A stretch of DNA of 64,000 bases, taken from Agelas oroides (lineage: Eukaryota > Porifera > Demospongiae > Agelasida > Agelasidae). Below the pieces are notes generated by a model, which saw nothing but the letters and a program-made list of their open reading frames with translations, made no database searches and had not been told where the DNA came from. Positions 38,215 to 50,037 of this stretch are shown here, in pieces; the first letter of the stretch is position 1; each line of letters opens with the position of its first letter. Location: NCBI GenBank assembly GCA_949130485.1, contig OX422189.1, positions 9,455,992-9,519,991 on the forward strand. Reading direction: 5' to 3'. The position numbers and the translations under genes are program-made.

Positions 38215-41200
38215 ATGGCTGCTCATCGCACCAGCTATGAACCACTGCCCAGAGCTGGACATGCTGCTGTTGCTGTGGACGATAAGCTGCACATGTGGGG
38301 TGGGTGGGCTGGGTCAAAGGAGAAGTCACAAGAGCTAGCACCAAAAATTGAATTGTTGGACATCTCCAAGGAGCTATGGGAGCAGAAACCGACCCATGGG
38401 ACCCCACCACCTGGACTATGGGACATTGCATACACAGTGGTGGGGTCATATCTGTTTGTGTTTGGAGGGTGGGATGGTTTGTCCCGTCACAACACCCTCT
38501 TCAAGCTTGACCTACGCACCTTACAGTGGGAGAAGGTGCAAGTATCAAACCCCTTTAGTGGCCCACAGAGGAAGAATGGCTGCGGGATGGTGTCCTATGG
38601 TGATAACCTGCTGGTAGTCTTTGCTGGGTACACAGGCCGTGCAAGGACAGATGAACTGCATGTCTTTGACTTAGACAAAGGTGAGTACAGTCTGTGTACC
38701 AAACCACAAGCCAAGCAATATTACATGGTTCATGTGGTGCAGTAAGGAAGTTATATCTGGAGTGACTGTTGTACTCACTCAGATTCTGAGTGGGTATAAT
38801 CAAGGGAGCACTGACCACAAACTTGACTTGATGAGCCCTTGGTATAACAGTCCCTCCAGACTTTGGTGATACCAGACAAGAAGGGTGGCAGCAACAACAT
38901 GCCACTCACGATAAATGTAAACAGATTTGATTGTACACAAAGTGTACCTTGTGTTGGTTGCTAGTCTCATTGAGCATACTCTGTTAAGTTGTGTTGATTG
39001 ATTTGCTTCAACTTGTTTTCCTTGATGAGAATGTTGAGTAGTCCATCTGAACAAGTCACCAAGCTGCAGATGGTTGGATTGTGCACACATGAACTATGGC
39101 CTGGGAATAAGACTAGTGGAAGATTAAAGTGTTCTGGATCCCTCTTAGCTGTATGTGTGGTTCATTGTCCAACTAATCAGTGCACAATAATGTGGTTGTT
39201 GGAGGAAATCTCAATCAACTACTTGTGTGCCACAGGACAACCTACACACGTTCTGACCTGTAATAGTGGTCATCTCCAGTTGAGACTCTCTTCACTATGA
39301 TTATGTGTGAATCATTGTCCAACTAATCAGGTCACAATGCTGTATTGTCATGCATGTTCCTCTCCACTGTTACAGGAGAGTGGTCATCTCCAGCTGAGAC
39401 TGGGACAAAGCCGCCTCCTCTCTCCTGGTTCTCCTTCAACAAAGTTGACAGCAGGCGGGCTGTGGTGTATGGAGGGAGGACAGATGGAGGAATATCTGGT
39501 GATGCCTATGTACTTGAGCTGGATAAGTGGGTGCGTGCAATATAGAATTGTGTAACATGTGACAATATGTTAATGACTAGCTTTGATTGGAAAGGAGCCA
39601 TGATACTTGCAGTTGTTGAGATGTAACTAGGCTGTGTTGTCATGAACCTTCACGTTCAACAATGGAGCTCTTTCATGTTAAAACCACTCTAAGTATGTGA
39701 GTCAATTTTGTATACAACTAGTGTACGGCGGGAGGACAGTTGGTTTTCAGTCAGTTATGTACATGAGCTGGATAAGTGTGTGAGTGTAACGTGTTGTGGA
39801 CTAGTAGGCCATTGGGAGGAAGCCACAATATTTGATTGTTGACATGATGTAACTAGGTTATGTTGTCATGACAGTACTTTCAACTTGTAATCTAATTAGT
39901 TTTGGAAATTGGATACTGCAGCATGTTATCAGTTACTGTATTAAGGTGTACTGTGTATAGTAGTGATTGTGAATTCTTCCTGGCAGAGTGCCACTTATTA
40001 CGGAAATGTTTCAGCATTTCTCGTTTGATCATTTGTGATCAATGTCATAGTTATGCTATGAATAAACGAGGAGCCTATATGTATTATGTACACTGCTTAG
40101 TCTTTCAATGACGACAGTTACCACCACCATATTTGGTATCATCATCAGTCACATGGAGCTGCAGTGCATTGTGTACATGACTGTGGGTCTTGACTTCCTC
40201 AGCACTGGACCAAACTGGACACCACTGGAAGTCCCAGGCCACGTGCAAGGTACCACCATGCTACATGTTGTATTGCTGGTCCCCTCACTGGACAGGAGCA
40301 CCCACTGCTGCTGGTGGGAGGTGGGCTCAGTGGAAGTGTGTTCGGTGGAAGTATGTTCGGTCGAAGTGTACTCAAAGACATGTGGGTGTTGGATGTTGAC
40401 AGAGGGATGTGGAGTGAGGTTAGTGAGTTGATTTCTCTGATGTATGATGAGTTGTATCAAAAGTGCTGTTATACATATGTGTAGTCTATCAAGCTAGACC
40501 CTCTCTCACCTTCTAAGCTTGATAGACTAACATATGTGCTGTTGCCTGGTGTATGATGAGTTGCATCAAGAGTGCATGTTATACATATGTGCTGTTGCTT
40601 ACATACATGTGGCTGTGTGCCTTGAATCTCTTGTATAGCTAGCTACAGTTTAGCCAGTGGATGTATACACCAAATGTTCATAGACTCATGTTTATGGATT
40701 TATGCTAACATAGTTTGCATACCTGAACAGTGTGTGTTCCAATGTACTTGCAATACTAGTGTACACACTAACACAAGTATGTTATGTAACGGATGTTTCA
40801 TCAGTTGCTATTGCCTCCTCCTGTACAGGTTACTCTTCCTCAAGAAATGGGACCACGATTTCGGCACACTTCTACTGTGTTTGGGTCTGGACCAAACCTT
40901 AGGATGGTGGTCATGTTTGGTGGGAGGAGGAAGTTTATGGGAGACCCAGTAGCCGAGACAACCCTCCTCCATCTTGGTGAGTGTGCAGTTTGGAACATAA
41001 CATGATACATGAGCAGGAACATTGGTAAAGTGTCCACATCAGGGGTAGCAGTGGCAACTTGAAGGTGGTCAGACCACTAGAGTAATAATCCTTGAGAAAT
41101 ATGGAAATGTTGTTTTAGCATTGCTTTTGGCTATCAGGAGCACTTGCTCTTTTTAGTGCTGTTCAGCTAAGACGAGAGCAGTGCAAGTATAGAAGAATGA

Positions 41201-43573
41201 ATGTGAACTCAGCAATAAGTATGATAGAGAATTGTGTATGTAAGAGCTGATCAATTGCACACATCTATTGTAAACATTTTGCTTCAGCTAGCACTGTATT
41301 CAGCAGTCAGGAAATGTTCTCCTAGCATGTTGGTGTACTTTAGTTATGAGACCAGAGCTATGAAACGAAAGTAGCTAACCCTCTCTAATGTAACTGATTC
41401 TACACGTGATAGTCATAAACCTGAACCAGCCAGACTAAAACCACCACTGTATACATTCACCCACCCAGTCCCACAGCCCCCATCTGCAAGGAAGCTAACA
41501 AAATCATGAGAGAGAAATATCAACTGGTTCCTGAATTGATTGTGTATAGCCTACGTAATGATTCATACTCTGCCATGGGGTCATAGTGCATGGCTGAGTG
41601 GTAGGGGTATCCGACTGGCACTCAGAATCAACTCCAAGTTGAACACCTAGACATTTTTCTCTCTGAAAAGTGAAGTCCATTGTACATGGCACTATCAAAC
41701 AATGGTCTCTTACGTTGTTTCCATTCAGTATTCCAGCTGTCATAAATTGTTACCACCTAGCTGCGTTAGGTTTTGGTAGCCTATACAATTCAGATACCTG
41801 TCTGTGTATTTCCATTTCAAGAGTGAGAATCAGTTGGAATTCGGCTGAGGCCTCTTGGCAATTGCTGCTTATGTAGCTTGTCTTCCGCTCTTCTGCCACG
41901 GGTCCAAGTGGCTTAATGGTAAGAGCATCTGACTATAGTATTCAGAAGGTCTTGGGTTTGAATCCCAGCTGGATCCCGGATTTTTTCACATGGATTTATT
42001 TCTCGCTCTCTCATCATAATCTTTCTCATGTTTTCTACTTTGATGTACCATGTGAATTACCAGAACCAGCAGCAAATCTCTTGCAACTCTCCTTCCTCCT
42101 CCCACACTTTCCCACTCCTTTCCTTCGTCTCAGAGTGCCGCAGGGGCAGGTGGCAGGTGACGAGGGTGGTGACAAAGGGGGAGCTGGGGAGACCAGCGGA
42201 GAGGCTGAGGGAGCAGATGGAGAAGCTGCAGCTGCATTCAGCAAAGGTGGTCATGTTTGAGCAACAGCTGGCCATGGCTGAGGAGAGGGTGAGGAGACTG
42301 GAGACAGAGAAACAGGCAGCTGAAACAAGAGCTGAAATACGAGCTGAGAAAAGGGTGAGTTGTACAGAATGCTGGAAGAGGATGGAGGGAGAGAAACAGA
42401 TCACAACTGACAAAAAGCTCTGAAACCTGTTCCCACTACCTAATCTTCCTCACATTCATTCTGCAGATTGCTGACCTACAGAGGAGAGCCAGAGATGCAG
42501 AGAATACCACTACCGACCTCATAAGGCAGACCACTGATGCTAACCAGAGAATGAGGGAGGCAGAGGCCAGGGCTCAACAGTATCATCGAGAATCCACACA
42601 AACTGTCGCACAAGCTGAACAAAGAGCTGCACAATCTGACCAAAGGGCCACACAAGCTGAGCAAAGGGCCACACAAGCTGAGGCAGGAGCACGTTTCTTG
42701 CAGCAGCAGAATGAAGAAATGGCAGTGAGGGTGAGACAAGCGGAGCAGACAGCAAGAGAGGCACAGGAGAGAGCAAGGACAACTGAGCAGAGAGCCCAGA
42801 GACTGGAGGCAAGAAGTCATGATCAGTTCTGGGTAGTAAATAGAGAAGAGATCCAGCTAACCGACCAGGAACTGGGCAGAGGTGGATGGGCTGTAGTGAA
42901 AGTAGCCAAGTTCCGAGGCCTCCGAGTGGCAGCCAAGTGTCTGCATACCCTCATTGTCTCTGACTACAACCGACAGCTGTTTGTGAGGGAGATGAGTATT
43001 GCTGATAGAGTGCGCCACCCCAACCTGGTGCAGTTCATTGGTGCCATGATGGAGGGAGAACCCATCATCCTGACAGAGCTGATGTCCACAAGCCTGAGGG
43101 CTGTCTTAGAGCGTAGGCCGTTCAACTCTGCTCAGATCACCTCCATCAGCCTGGATGTGGCCAGAGCCCTCAACTACCTCCACCTGATGCACCCTGACCC
43201 CATCATCCATCGAGACATCAGCAGTGCTAACGTCCTGCTGGAGCCTGCGCCCAGCAACAGCTGGAGGGCCAAAGTCTCTGACTATGGCTCAGCCAACTTC
43301 CTCCAGCAGCTGAGAACAGCTGGTCCTGGAAACCCGACATATGCTGCCCCAGAAGCCGACATTCCCTCTCAGCAATCACCAAAAATGGATGTCTACAGCT
43401 ATGGTGTTCTCCTGCTGGAGATGTGCAGTCGAAGGTTTCCCAATCCTGAAGAGTGTGAAGCCCTTCTCCAGCGAGTGCAGCAGCCAGCCATGGTGGCACT
43501 GATCCGACAATGCATGGAACGAGAACCTACGAGAAGGCCGACAATGAGTGACATCATTGGACAGTTGGAGTGA
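38215..43573 (+). CDS. U5: six-exon Kelch-propeller / coiled-coil / TKL-like kinase, 770 aa, shortest coiled coil
   Basis: Exons: 38215-38680, 39376-39530, 40203-40418, 40829-40976, 42134-42354, 42467-43573; 2313 nt, open. In-frame TAA two codons before ATG. The blade 5 exon is the longest of the family (216 nt): the loop after GGG is expanded by duplication of a Gly/Ser/Phe segment (GGGLSGSVFGGSMFGRS). Exon 6 lacks seven codons (one heptad, EEAERRA) right after its 5' end and has only three QRA[AT] heptads. The kinase is complete; one notable change is SIADRVRHPNL for SIAARVRHPNL after helix C. Blade 1 loops are distinct (GGWAGSKEKSQELAPK). Intron 3 contains a 48-bp palindrome and a local duplication not seen in the other copies. 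Intron 4 holds a degenerate tRNA-like sequence. Confidence 0.9.
40482..40529. repeat. 48-bp palindrome in U5 intron 3
   Basis: TAGTCTATCAAGCT and AGCTTGATAGACTA are inverted around a short loop and flanked by ACATATGTG. Next to it is a local duplication of intron sequence (TGTATGATGAGTTG to ACATATGTGCTG). Absent from the other units. Confidence 0.65.
41901..41976 (+). tRNA. Degenerate tRNA-Thr-like sequence in U5 intron 4
   Basis: Same sequence with a 2-nt insertion in the anticodon loop (CTATAGTAT) and changes in the A box (GGCTTAATGGT) and T loop (TTTGAAT). Not expected to work as a tRNA. Confidence 0.4.
42610..42680 (+). repeat. U5 21-bp heptad-coding repeat, minimal
   Basis: Only three QRA[AT] cores, the shortest in the array. 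Confidence 0.8.
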
Positions 43574-43934
43574 TGTGCTTCCATAACACAATCGCTAGAA
43601 CAATTAACTAGAAAGGCAATGCCACTGTTTTCCACTTGTATCAGCCAGATACTAGCTGTTTGTTTAGGAACTAAATCATTGTGTACGTTTTTGTAACTAG
43701 TTGGTAATATTCTATGTGTAATTATTGTGAGTGTGTGTTCTGAGATTGTACTGTGTCCTAGTATGATCGGAGTTTGTGCCATGTTCTTGCTACCCTGGAC
43801 TGACTTGCTGACAACACTTTGTGCAACTAGAACTGGTACAATCTGTGGATGGTACAAAATATAGTAATGACATTCCAAATCCAAACTGACAGTCAACTAG
43901 TCTTGCTCCCAGACTTCTCCCCAACACTATCATA

Positions 43935-44320
43935 CATGATGAAAACTGGGGAGGAGCCTGGCCATGTCCCTGGCATCACTGCTGGAGGGTGATCCCATTC
44001 CCCTCATTGTCAAGCGATCACTGCTTGCAGATGTGGCATGTGGATTGCAATTCCTCCACACCTGTATTCACCTGCACACCTTCATTGTACACAAGAGATC
44101 TAACTGCCCAGAATGTTCTTCTAAATTCATCTCAAGTTGCCAAAATCAGTGACTTTGGTAGCTAGCTGCTGCATCATGAAACTGCAGCAAATGACCAAGC
44201 TCACTCAAATGCCTGGTTCTATAACATGCATGCCCCTGAAGCATTTGCAGATACTCCACTATACAATGTCGAGAAATTTGACATCTCCTTCAACACAAGT
44301 CAGAAAGTGGTTGAATAATA
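43935..44320 (+). pseudogene. Tyrosine-kinase relic, U5-U6 spacer
   Basis: Second copy of the relic at 22520, with the same frameshifts and a slightly longer helix E region (duplicated CACCTGTATTCACCTGCACACC). Inactivation therefore predates the spacer duplication. Confidence 0.65.
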
Positions 44321-44584
44321 GCATTAATTACCTATTGTCATGCAGCCTTGTTATAGTCTTATCATAGACCCTTGTTACATTCATTTCTGTATGCTCTATG
44401 ATGTGCAGCCTCAATTGCATGTTATGGCTTGTCTGGCATGACGACATTTTCATGGTAAGCCACAATGATGCGACAAAACATTTTGAAGAGATATAATAGT
44501 AAATTCCTTTCCCTTTCAACTGATCCAGCAGTCCCCCCACAGTGCCACTGACCTGCACTCTGCTTCCACTGATGTGCCACAGTC

Positions 44585-45223
44585 TCAGCCAGTAAGTAAT
44601 TTTCTACCTTCAAGAGCCGTAACCATGAGATTGACTAGTGTGGCTCTGGAGAGTCCAAGGTTTGTTTTCAGCTTGAGGAAGCCAGTGGGATTGAGTATTC
44701 CTCGTGACCCCACTTCTATTGTCACCAGGCTTGCTGTGTATCCAGCGTCCTGAATGGTATCCAGTAGTTCCTGGTACCTGTCTTCTTTCCGCTTGATGGC
44801 ACCTTCAAACAGAGTGTCAAAACACACTGTTAGTTCAATGAGGGACACCTTCTTTGTTGTCTCATCCCAGTAGATGATGTCTGGTCTCAGATCAGTGGCT
44901 ACAATGTGGCAGGGGAAGGAATACTCTGAGCTGATGAGATCCACTGTTGATGAGGTTGTGTCTGGGAGGTGTTCTTTGACCACTTCATAGAGAAGGGCCA
45001 GCACTGCATTTAGTCTTGCTTTCAGAATGTAGTCTGCAAGCTCAAATAGTCTTTTTCTTTCATCCTGATCGATTATCCCTATAATAGGGCATCCACTCAG
45101 TGGCAAAGAACTCCATGCACTAAAAGACGACATATTGCCAGAAGATGTGATTGCAATTATCAGTTGACAGTTGTTGCTGGGTTCAATACTGTTTTCTTTG
45201 TTGTTGATTTGTGTACAATGCAT
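44585..45223 (-). CDS. Retroelement-derived ORF fragment with PD-(D/E)xK-like motif, 212 aa
   Basis: Reverse-strand open frame with LNAVLALLYEVVKEHLPDTT, TDLRPDIIYWDETTKKVSLI, ELTVCFDTLFEGAIKRKEDR and VTIEVGSRGILNPTGF. The RPDI...LIELTV pair could be a PD-(D/E)xK nuclease core as found beside reverse transcriptases; I recognise the pattern, not the family name. No RT domain is nearby, so it is a fragment of a mobile element rather than a host gene. Better preserved than the copy at 23175. Confidence 0.5.
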   Translation of the reverse strand: MHCTQINNKENSIEPSNNCQLIIAITSSGNMSSFSAWSSLPLSGCPIIGIIDQDERKRLFELADYILKARLNAVLALLYEVVKEHLPDTTSSTVDLISSEYSFPCHIVATDLRPDIIYWDETTKKVSLIELTVCFDTLFEGAIKRKEDRYQELLDTIQDAGYTASLVTIEVGSRGILNPTGFLKLKTNLGLSRATLVNLMVTALEGRKLLTG

Positions 45224-45524
45224 CTGAAAATCCTAGTAAACGGACTTGTAAGGTGCTCCGCCCATGGGCGCTCTTTTGTGAGACTACGGTGGATGTAAAT
45301 TTTGACCTCAGGGTGGTAGAATGGGGAAGGAGGCTACAGCAGCCCCCATCCAACTCCAAATCTCCTATTAAAGCAATATGACTGTGGATGAGAGACATCA
45401 ACTCATGTTACTGCACCCCTCCCCCTCCCCCTCCCCCTCCCCCCATCACAGAAAACAAAAACAGTGTGTAAAGAGTTAATAAACAAATTGTGTCTGTAAT
45501 GTGTTCTGATTGTATGAACTGTTA

Positions 45525-45760
45525 TAGGTATCCTGAATGAGAAGCCAACTCTATATGACCTCATGGAGAAGGTCGCAGCTGATATCCCAGCCAAATGGGA
45601 GGAGGTGGGCTATGCCCTTGGAATTAAAAGACCATATACAGCGTATCAAGTATGAAATTACTCCATTACTTATCCCAATGACAGCATATCGAGAGATGTT
45701 TGCCCACTGGCTAAAGAATGAAGAGTGCAGTGTTGAGATCACTCGCCAGTAAATCAAGAG
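45525..45760 (+). pseudogene. Death-domain exon relic, U5-U6 spacer
   Basis: Same exon as at 24085, with TTATAG acceptor, DLMEKVAADIPAKWEEV and MTAYREMFAHWLKNEE in different frames. The 37-bp repeat that follows at 24294 is unexpanded here. Confidence 0.6.
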
Positions 45761-46036
45761 GAAGATAGACCACTAGCTGCAAACTTAAAAAAATATAAAT
45801 TTGTACCCAGGCTAATTTATACCACAGAACTTTCAACTGTAGAACTGATAACTTTGTCTTCTAGCTACTGATAATTGTTGTAGCATATGTTCATGCAATT
45901 GAGTTTCAATCACAATTAGTATAGAAAGACTTTGCAATACCATAATTATGCATACATTGTAATTATAGACTACACTATAATTATATAGCCTTGTTTAGGG
46001 AATGAGGGTGACATGTACATAGCTACGTAGCAATGT

Positions 46037-46513
46037 ATGCCATGTGCATGCATGACTGCTGTGTACACCAATCAAGCAATCAATAATAGCAACAACCACC
46101 ATATCCTAGCTTCACACATGTACACCAATCAAGCAATCAACGACCACCATATCCTAGCTTCACACATGTACACCAATCAAGCAATCAATAATAGTAACAA
46201 CCACCATATCCTAGCTTCACACATGTACACCAATCAAGCAATCAATAATAGTAACAACCACCATATCCTAGCTTCACACATGTACACCAATCAAGCAATC
46301 AACAACCACCATATCCTGACTTCACACATATTTATATCCGGAATGAGAAGCCAGCTCTATATTGACCTCATGGAGAAGGTTGAAGCTGAGATTCCAGCCA
46401 AATGGGAGGAGGTGGGCTATGCCCTTGGAATTACAAGACCATCCATGCAGCGTAACCCAATGACAGAGTATCGGGAGATGTTTACCCACTGGCAAAATAA
46501 AGAACGAAACTGA
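46037..46513 (+). CDS. Open frame joining a minisatellite to a Death-domain segment, 158 aa
   Basis: One uninterrupted frame runs through five 48/57-bp minisatellite units (YTNQAINN...HHILASHM) and continues into QLYIDLMEKVEAEIPAKWEE, VGYALGITRPSMQRN and MTEYREMFTHWQN, the Death-like segment. No promoter or splice support is visible, and the parallel locus at 24825-25680 is broken by a 4-nt insertion and an extra T. It may be a neutral relic that happens to stay open, or a young coding gene. I lean to relic. Confidence 0.3.
   Translation: MPCACMTAVYTNQAINNSNNHHILASHMYTNQAINDHHILASHMYTNQAINNSNNHHILASHMYTNQAINNSNNHHILASHMYTNQAINNHHILTSHIFISGMRSQLYIDLMEKVEAEIPAKWEEVGYALGITRPSMQRNPMTEYREMFTHWQNKERN
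46063..46329. repeat. 48/57-bp minisatellite, 5 copies
   Basis: Same repeat as at 24825 with three 57-bp and two 48-bp units. Confidence 0.9.
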
Positions 46514-46769
46514 GCAGCAGTGCACATGGAGTGCAGTGTTGAGAGCACTTGCCAGTAAACAAGTGGAAGATAGACTGCTAGCTGCAAACATTAGACAATA
46601 ATTAACTTTTACAACAATGTGATTGTTCTGTTCAGAAGAATAGCACATGATTGTTGCACCAGTACCATGATATGTACTGTACACAACCCTGCAATGAATA
46701 ACACACATATGAACACACACACACACAAATGCAGTGGACCTACTATAGATCAAAATTGCAATCATCTAG

Positions 46770-46845
46770 TGCTGTTGTGTTTGTTAATGTCCTGAGGGGG
46801 GTCCTGGTGGAGATGTGCACAGCTCGCTTCCCTGAGGTGGTTGAT
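46770..46845 (+). pseudogene. Kinase C-lobe scrap, U5-U6 spacer
   Basis: Same sequence as at 25945, with VVDRE for VADRE. Confidence 0.5.
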
Positions 46846-46934
46846 CGTGAGTGTACTTATTTTAGCGATAATGACTCTGATCGCTAAAATCGCTAAATTT
46901 AGTACGTGCAATAATTAAAGGTAACATGAAGGTA
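46846..46934. mobile_element. Right half of the TA-ended MITE, U5-U6 spacer
   Basis: Same truncated form and same junction with kinase-derived sequence as at 26022. Confidence 0.65.
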
Positions 46935-48003
46935 TGTCACCATACCATCCTCTCTTGCGTGCATGTACCGTGTACCATAGATCTACTGGTAGACCACACA
47001 TTTGCTGCCAAAGAATGGCCTTGCTGGTTTGGGGGAGAGTGTAGTATTGTATTGAGACCACTATGTGAACTGGGTACGAGGCTACAAAAATTTGGTGTAT
47101 TGAAACCTCCTTACTCAGCTACTGCAAGAGACGTACAAGCTGACTCATGGGAAAAACTGTTGCAGTATAGCTATGGCTTATTAGCAGCAGTGATACCCTG
47201 GGGTACATTCATACAAACAGTGCCTAAAATATGGGAATATCTCATAGTTTTGTTGTCCTCATCATTCACTTGCACTAGCTCAGTATGTTGAATTATACCC
47301 TGCCAGTACCATGACCACAATACTGTAGAACGTTTTACTTACTATACATTGTGTACAGTAAACAGCGTATCAATATGCTGACATTATAACTGAACAATCA
47401 ACAAACCACATCTCCCTTTAAAAAATAGGCCTTGATGTACGCATGCTTACACTGGGCCTAACATTTAGACAGAAACCTTGGCCAAATTATCAGCATCTGG
47501 GGTAGCACTACGTTCTCGTTAGCCACACTACACATCCTAGCTACTAGAGTCTGCAAAGGAACTAATACTACCACAACAAAATACACTGATCACTCAACGT
47601 CTCCATGCTGCTGCAAAACGTACCTTACCAGTGTTTGCTGATGATGGGCTCTAATTAGAGGAAATGAGGGCGAGGCTGGAATTGCTGGAATGTAACCCGA
47701 ACTTGAAGGGCATTGTACACCAGGTCGGCTGTTTGCAACAAAGAGAGTGAGTTTTGGGGTATAAAATGATTGGATAGTTTCAGGAATGCTTAATTCCTGC
47801 AAATTGTGCTCTGTGGACTGAGAAGGAACTGTGATTGTTACTTCCACAGTGCACAATGAAAAGGGAGGCAACTTGGTGTTGCAAGACACTAACACATTGC
47901 CATTGTCCACCCTAACCTAACCCTAGTCTCGTGCTCAGACTACTTTTCACTGAGTGGGAAAATCGTCTAGTAAACTGCGTATACCGTTTTGGTTCAATTA
48001 CTG

Positions 48004-48939
48004 TGACGTCAGAGAGCAGGATGTCCCCCTGTGCATATTGCCCCATCGGACATACCACACTAACACATTGCCATTGTTCGCCCTATTAACCTAGTCTCGT
48101 GCTCAGACTACTTTTCACTGAGCGGGAATATAGTCTGGTAAACTGTGTATACCATTTTTGGTTCCAAATTACTGTGACGTCACGTGAAATGGATTATGAA
48201 TTATTAAATTACCAGGGTTTCATACAGGATTTTGAGTTGGGGGGGGGAAAACAGGATGGTAGCAGGATGATAGTAGCGTGCGAAAGCATACACACGCGTA
48301 AGCGTGCGTACCTACTAGGGGGGTCTGGGGGCATGCTCCCCCAGGAAAATTTTGAATTTAGATCCTCTCAGATTGCTTCTGACGCAATCTGGGACAAACT
48401 TTCCAAACAACATTTTGATGACACATACTTATGTCCAGCAACATGTAAAATTAAATAGCTAATATTGATGGTACCGTTGAAACATGGTCTAACCACAACC
48501 TCTTTAAATCTCAAGTAGGTGACTCATGTTTGGTGAATAGCCTGGTACCCAGGCTCCTCCCCTGCAACAATAATAACCATACTCAATTTCAAGATTTCTG
48601 GGGGGGGGAAAATTCCAGGGCCCCCCCCCCCCTCTGTATGAAACCCTGATTACTGTGACGTCAGAGGGCAGGATGTCCCCCCGGACATTGCACCCTAGTG
48701 CACAATGCCCCCCAGTGCAGAATGTCTCCCCGCCTACGTTATGCATGTAAACAGTCAACTGGATTATGAATCTAAAAATGCTCTAGCAAACAGCGAACTC
48801 TGAGACAGCCTACTTGTGCTCCTTTCAAAAGATAGAATAACCTAGTCCACGCGGTAGCTAGGGCCGCCTGATCAACGTTCATTTTGCTAGAGGATCATTG
48901 GCACGTACGTAGTGTGGAATGTAATCTTCAATGACGTCA
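48004..48939 (+). promoter_or_regulatory. Cluster of CRE-like sites upstream of U6, split by a TIR element
   Basis: TGACGTCA at 48004-48011, 48175-48182 (with CACGTG), 48656-48663 and 48932-48939. The 436-bp element at 48213-48648 separates the second and third. Confidence 0.4.
48213..48648. mobile_element. 436-bp TIR element inserted in the U5-U6 upstream block
   Basis: Starts CAGGGTTTCATACAG and ends CTGTATGAAACCCTG, perfect 15-bp inverted ends. ATTAC flanks both sides, and other copies have uninterrupted AAATTACTGTGACG at this point, so the empty site is visible in the same window. Contains G-rich and C-rich homopolymer runs and the motif GGGGGCATGCTCCCCCAGG. No convincing ORF. CAGGG ends recall hAT elements, but the visible duplication is 5 bp. 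Confidence 0.8.
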
Positions 48940-50037
48940 AGCGGAAAAGAGTAATGCACCAGCATTCCGGTACAGTTTAATGAAAATGGAATAGGCAGTT
49001 TCCAGACCCATTTTTTCGGCAGGCATGAAAAATGTGGTCTGGAAACTGCCTAGTCTGGGAACAAGACTATCCTTACCCTAACCCTAACCATTGTTCCTAA
49101 ACAATGTAGCCATTGTTCTCAAATTAGTAGCAGCGATTCTGGATACTCAAAATTTCTGTCAAAAACTTCTGTTAACTACAGGCACTATCCATTATCAAAA
49201 TATCTATACACCAGAAAGCTCTCAGTGAGCTCATTTGATCAACTTTGCTGATACGGAAGTTACAATTAAATTCTAAAAACTGGTACTAGACCTGATTAGT
49301 TTCAGACTAGTGTGTTGGTCACTCGTAGCTCGTTTTTAATTTTCCATATTAAATGAAAATGTAAGTACTAAAGCCAATTACGTTCAGACTACCCACAATT
49401 TTTTGCAAAGAGCAGGCATTGGGACATTGTTTGATGTGCATTGGCCAATTCTGAGAACAACCTGCTTCTTTCAGTCTTCCGGAATCACTATATTAAGAGA
49501 CAACACCAAGTATGAACCATGAGAGGGCGTACCCTCTTACGTATGAATGATTTTCAGGGTCTGCCCCTAGGGTATTGGCACCCTAGAATATCTCTGTATT
49601 GTATTACAAAGATCATTAAGTTTCTTGTAATTCTCCATAAACTAGTGTGTGTTGTAGGAAAGTAAAGTTTTGTCTCAGGGTAGACAAATAGTGATGTCAT
49701 CCGCAGTTAATAAATGGGATAGCCCAATAATCCCACCAAGGGGTATGGCCAGAAGTTATGGGGATTTTTATAAAGTGCTCTCTAAAAAATACTAACCAAT
49801 TTATGTTATTATCTCAGCTACCTGCTAACTAATGTTTCTTTGACCTGAAATCCAGTGACCTATGATACATGTGCATACCATACACAAAGATATTTCTGTT
49901 GTGTTAGCGGTCAAGACGTCTCCAAACAAAATACCACAATGATGTTATTTTGGACTTTGTATTATCATATGCCTACTCATCTCTAATTGCATTATTATAT
50001 CTCACTTCATTGTGCTACCACCACTATACAGTAAACT

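Larger units (their letters stand above)
43574..50037. other. Long spacer U5-U6 with gene relics
   Basis: Tyrosine-kinase relic (43935-44320), reverse-strand retroelement ORF (44585-45223), C-rich tract (45417-45445), Death-domain relic (45525-45760), minisatellite joined in frame to a Death-domain segment (46037-46513), kinase C-lobe scrap (46770-46845), half MITE (46846-46934), CRE block interrupted by a 436-bp TIR element (48213-48648), then the pre-exon-1 region. Confidence 0.7.

Noticed and set aside
45417..45445. C-rich tract as a G-quadruplex or promoter element
   Set aside because: A simple CCCCCT low-complexity run in a relic region; no other regulatory signal nearby.
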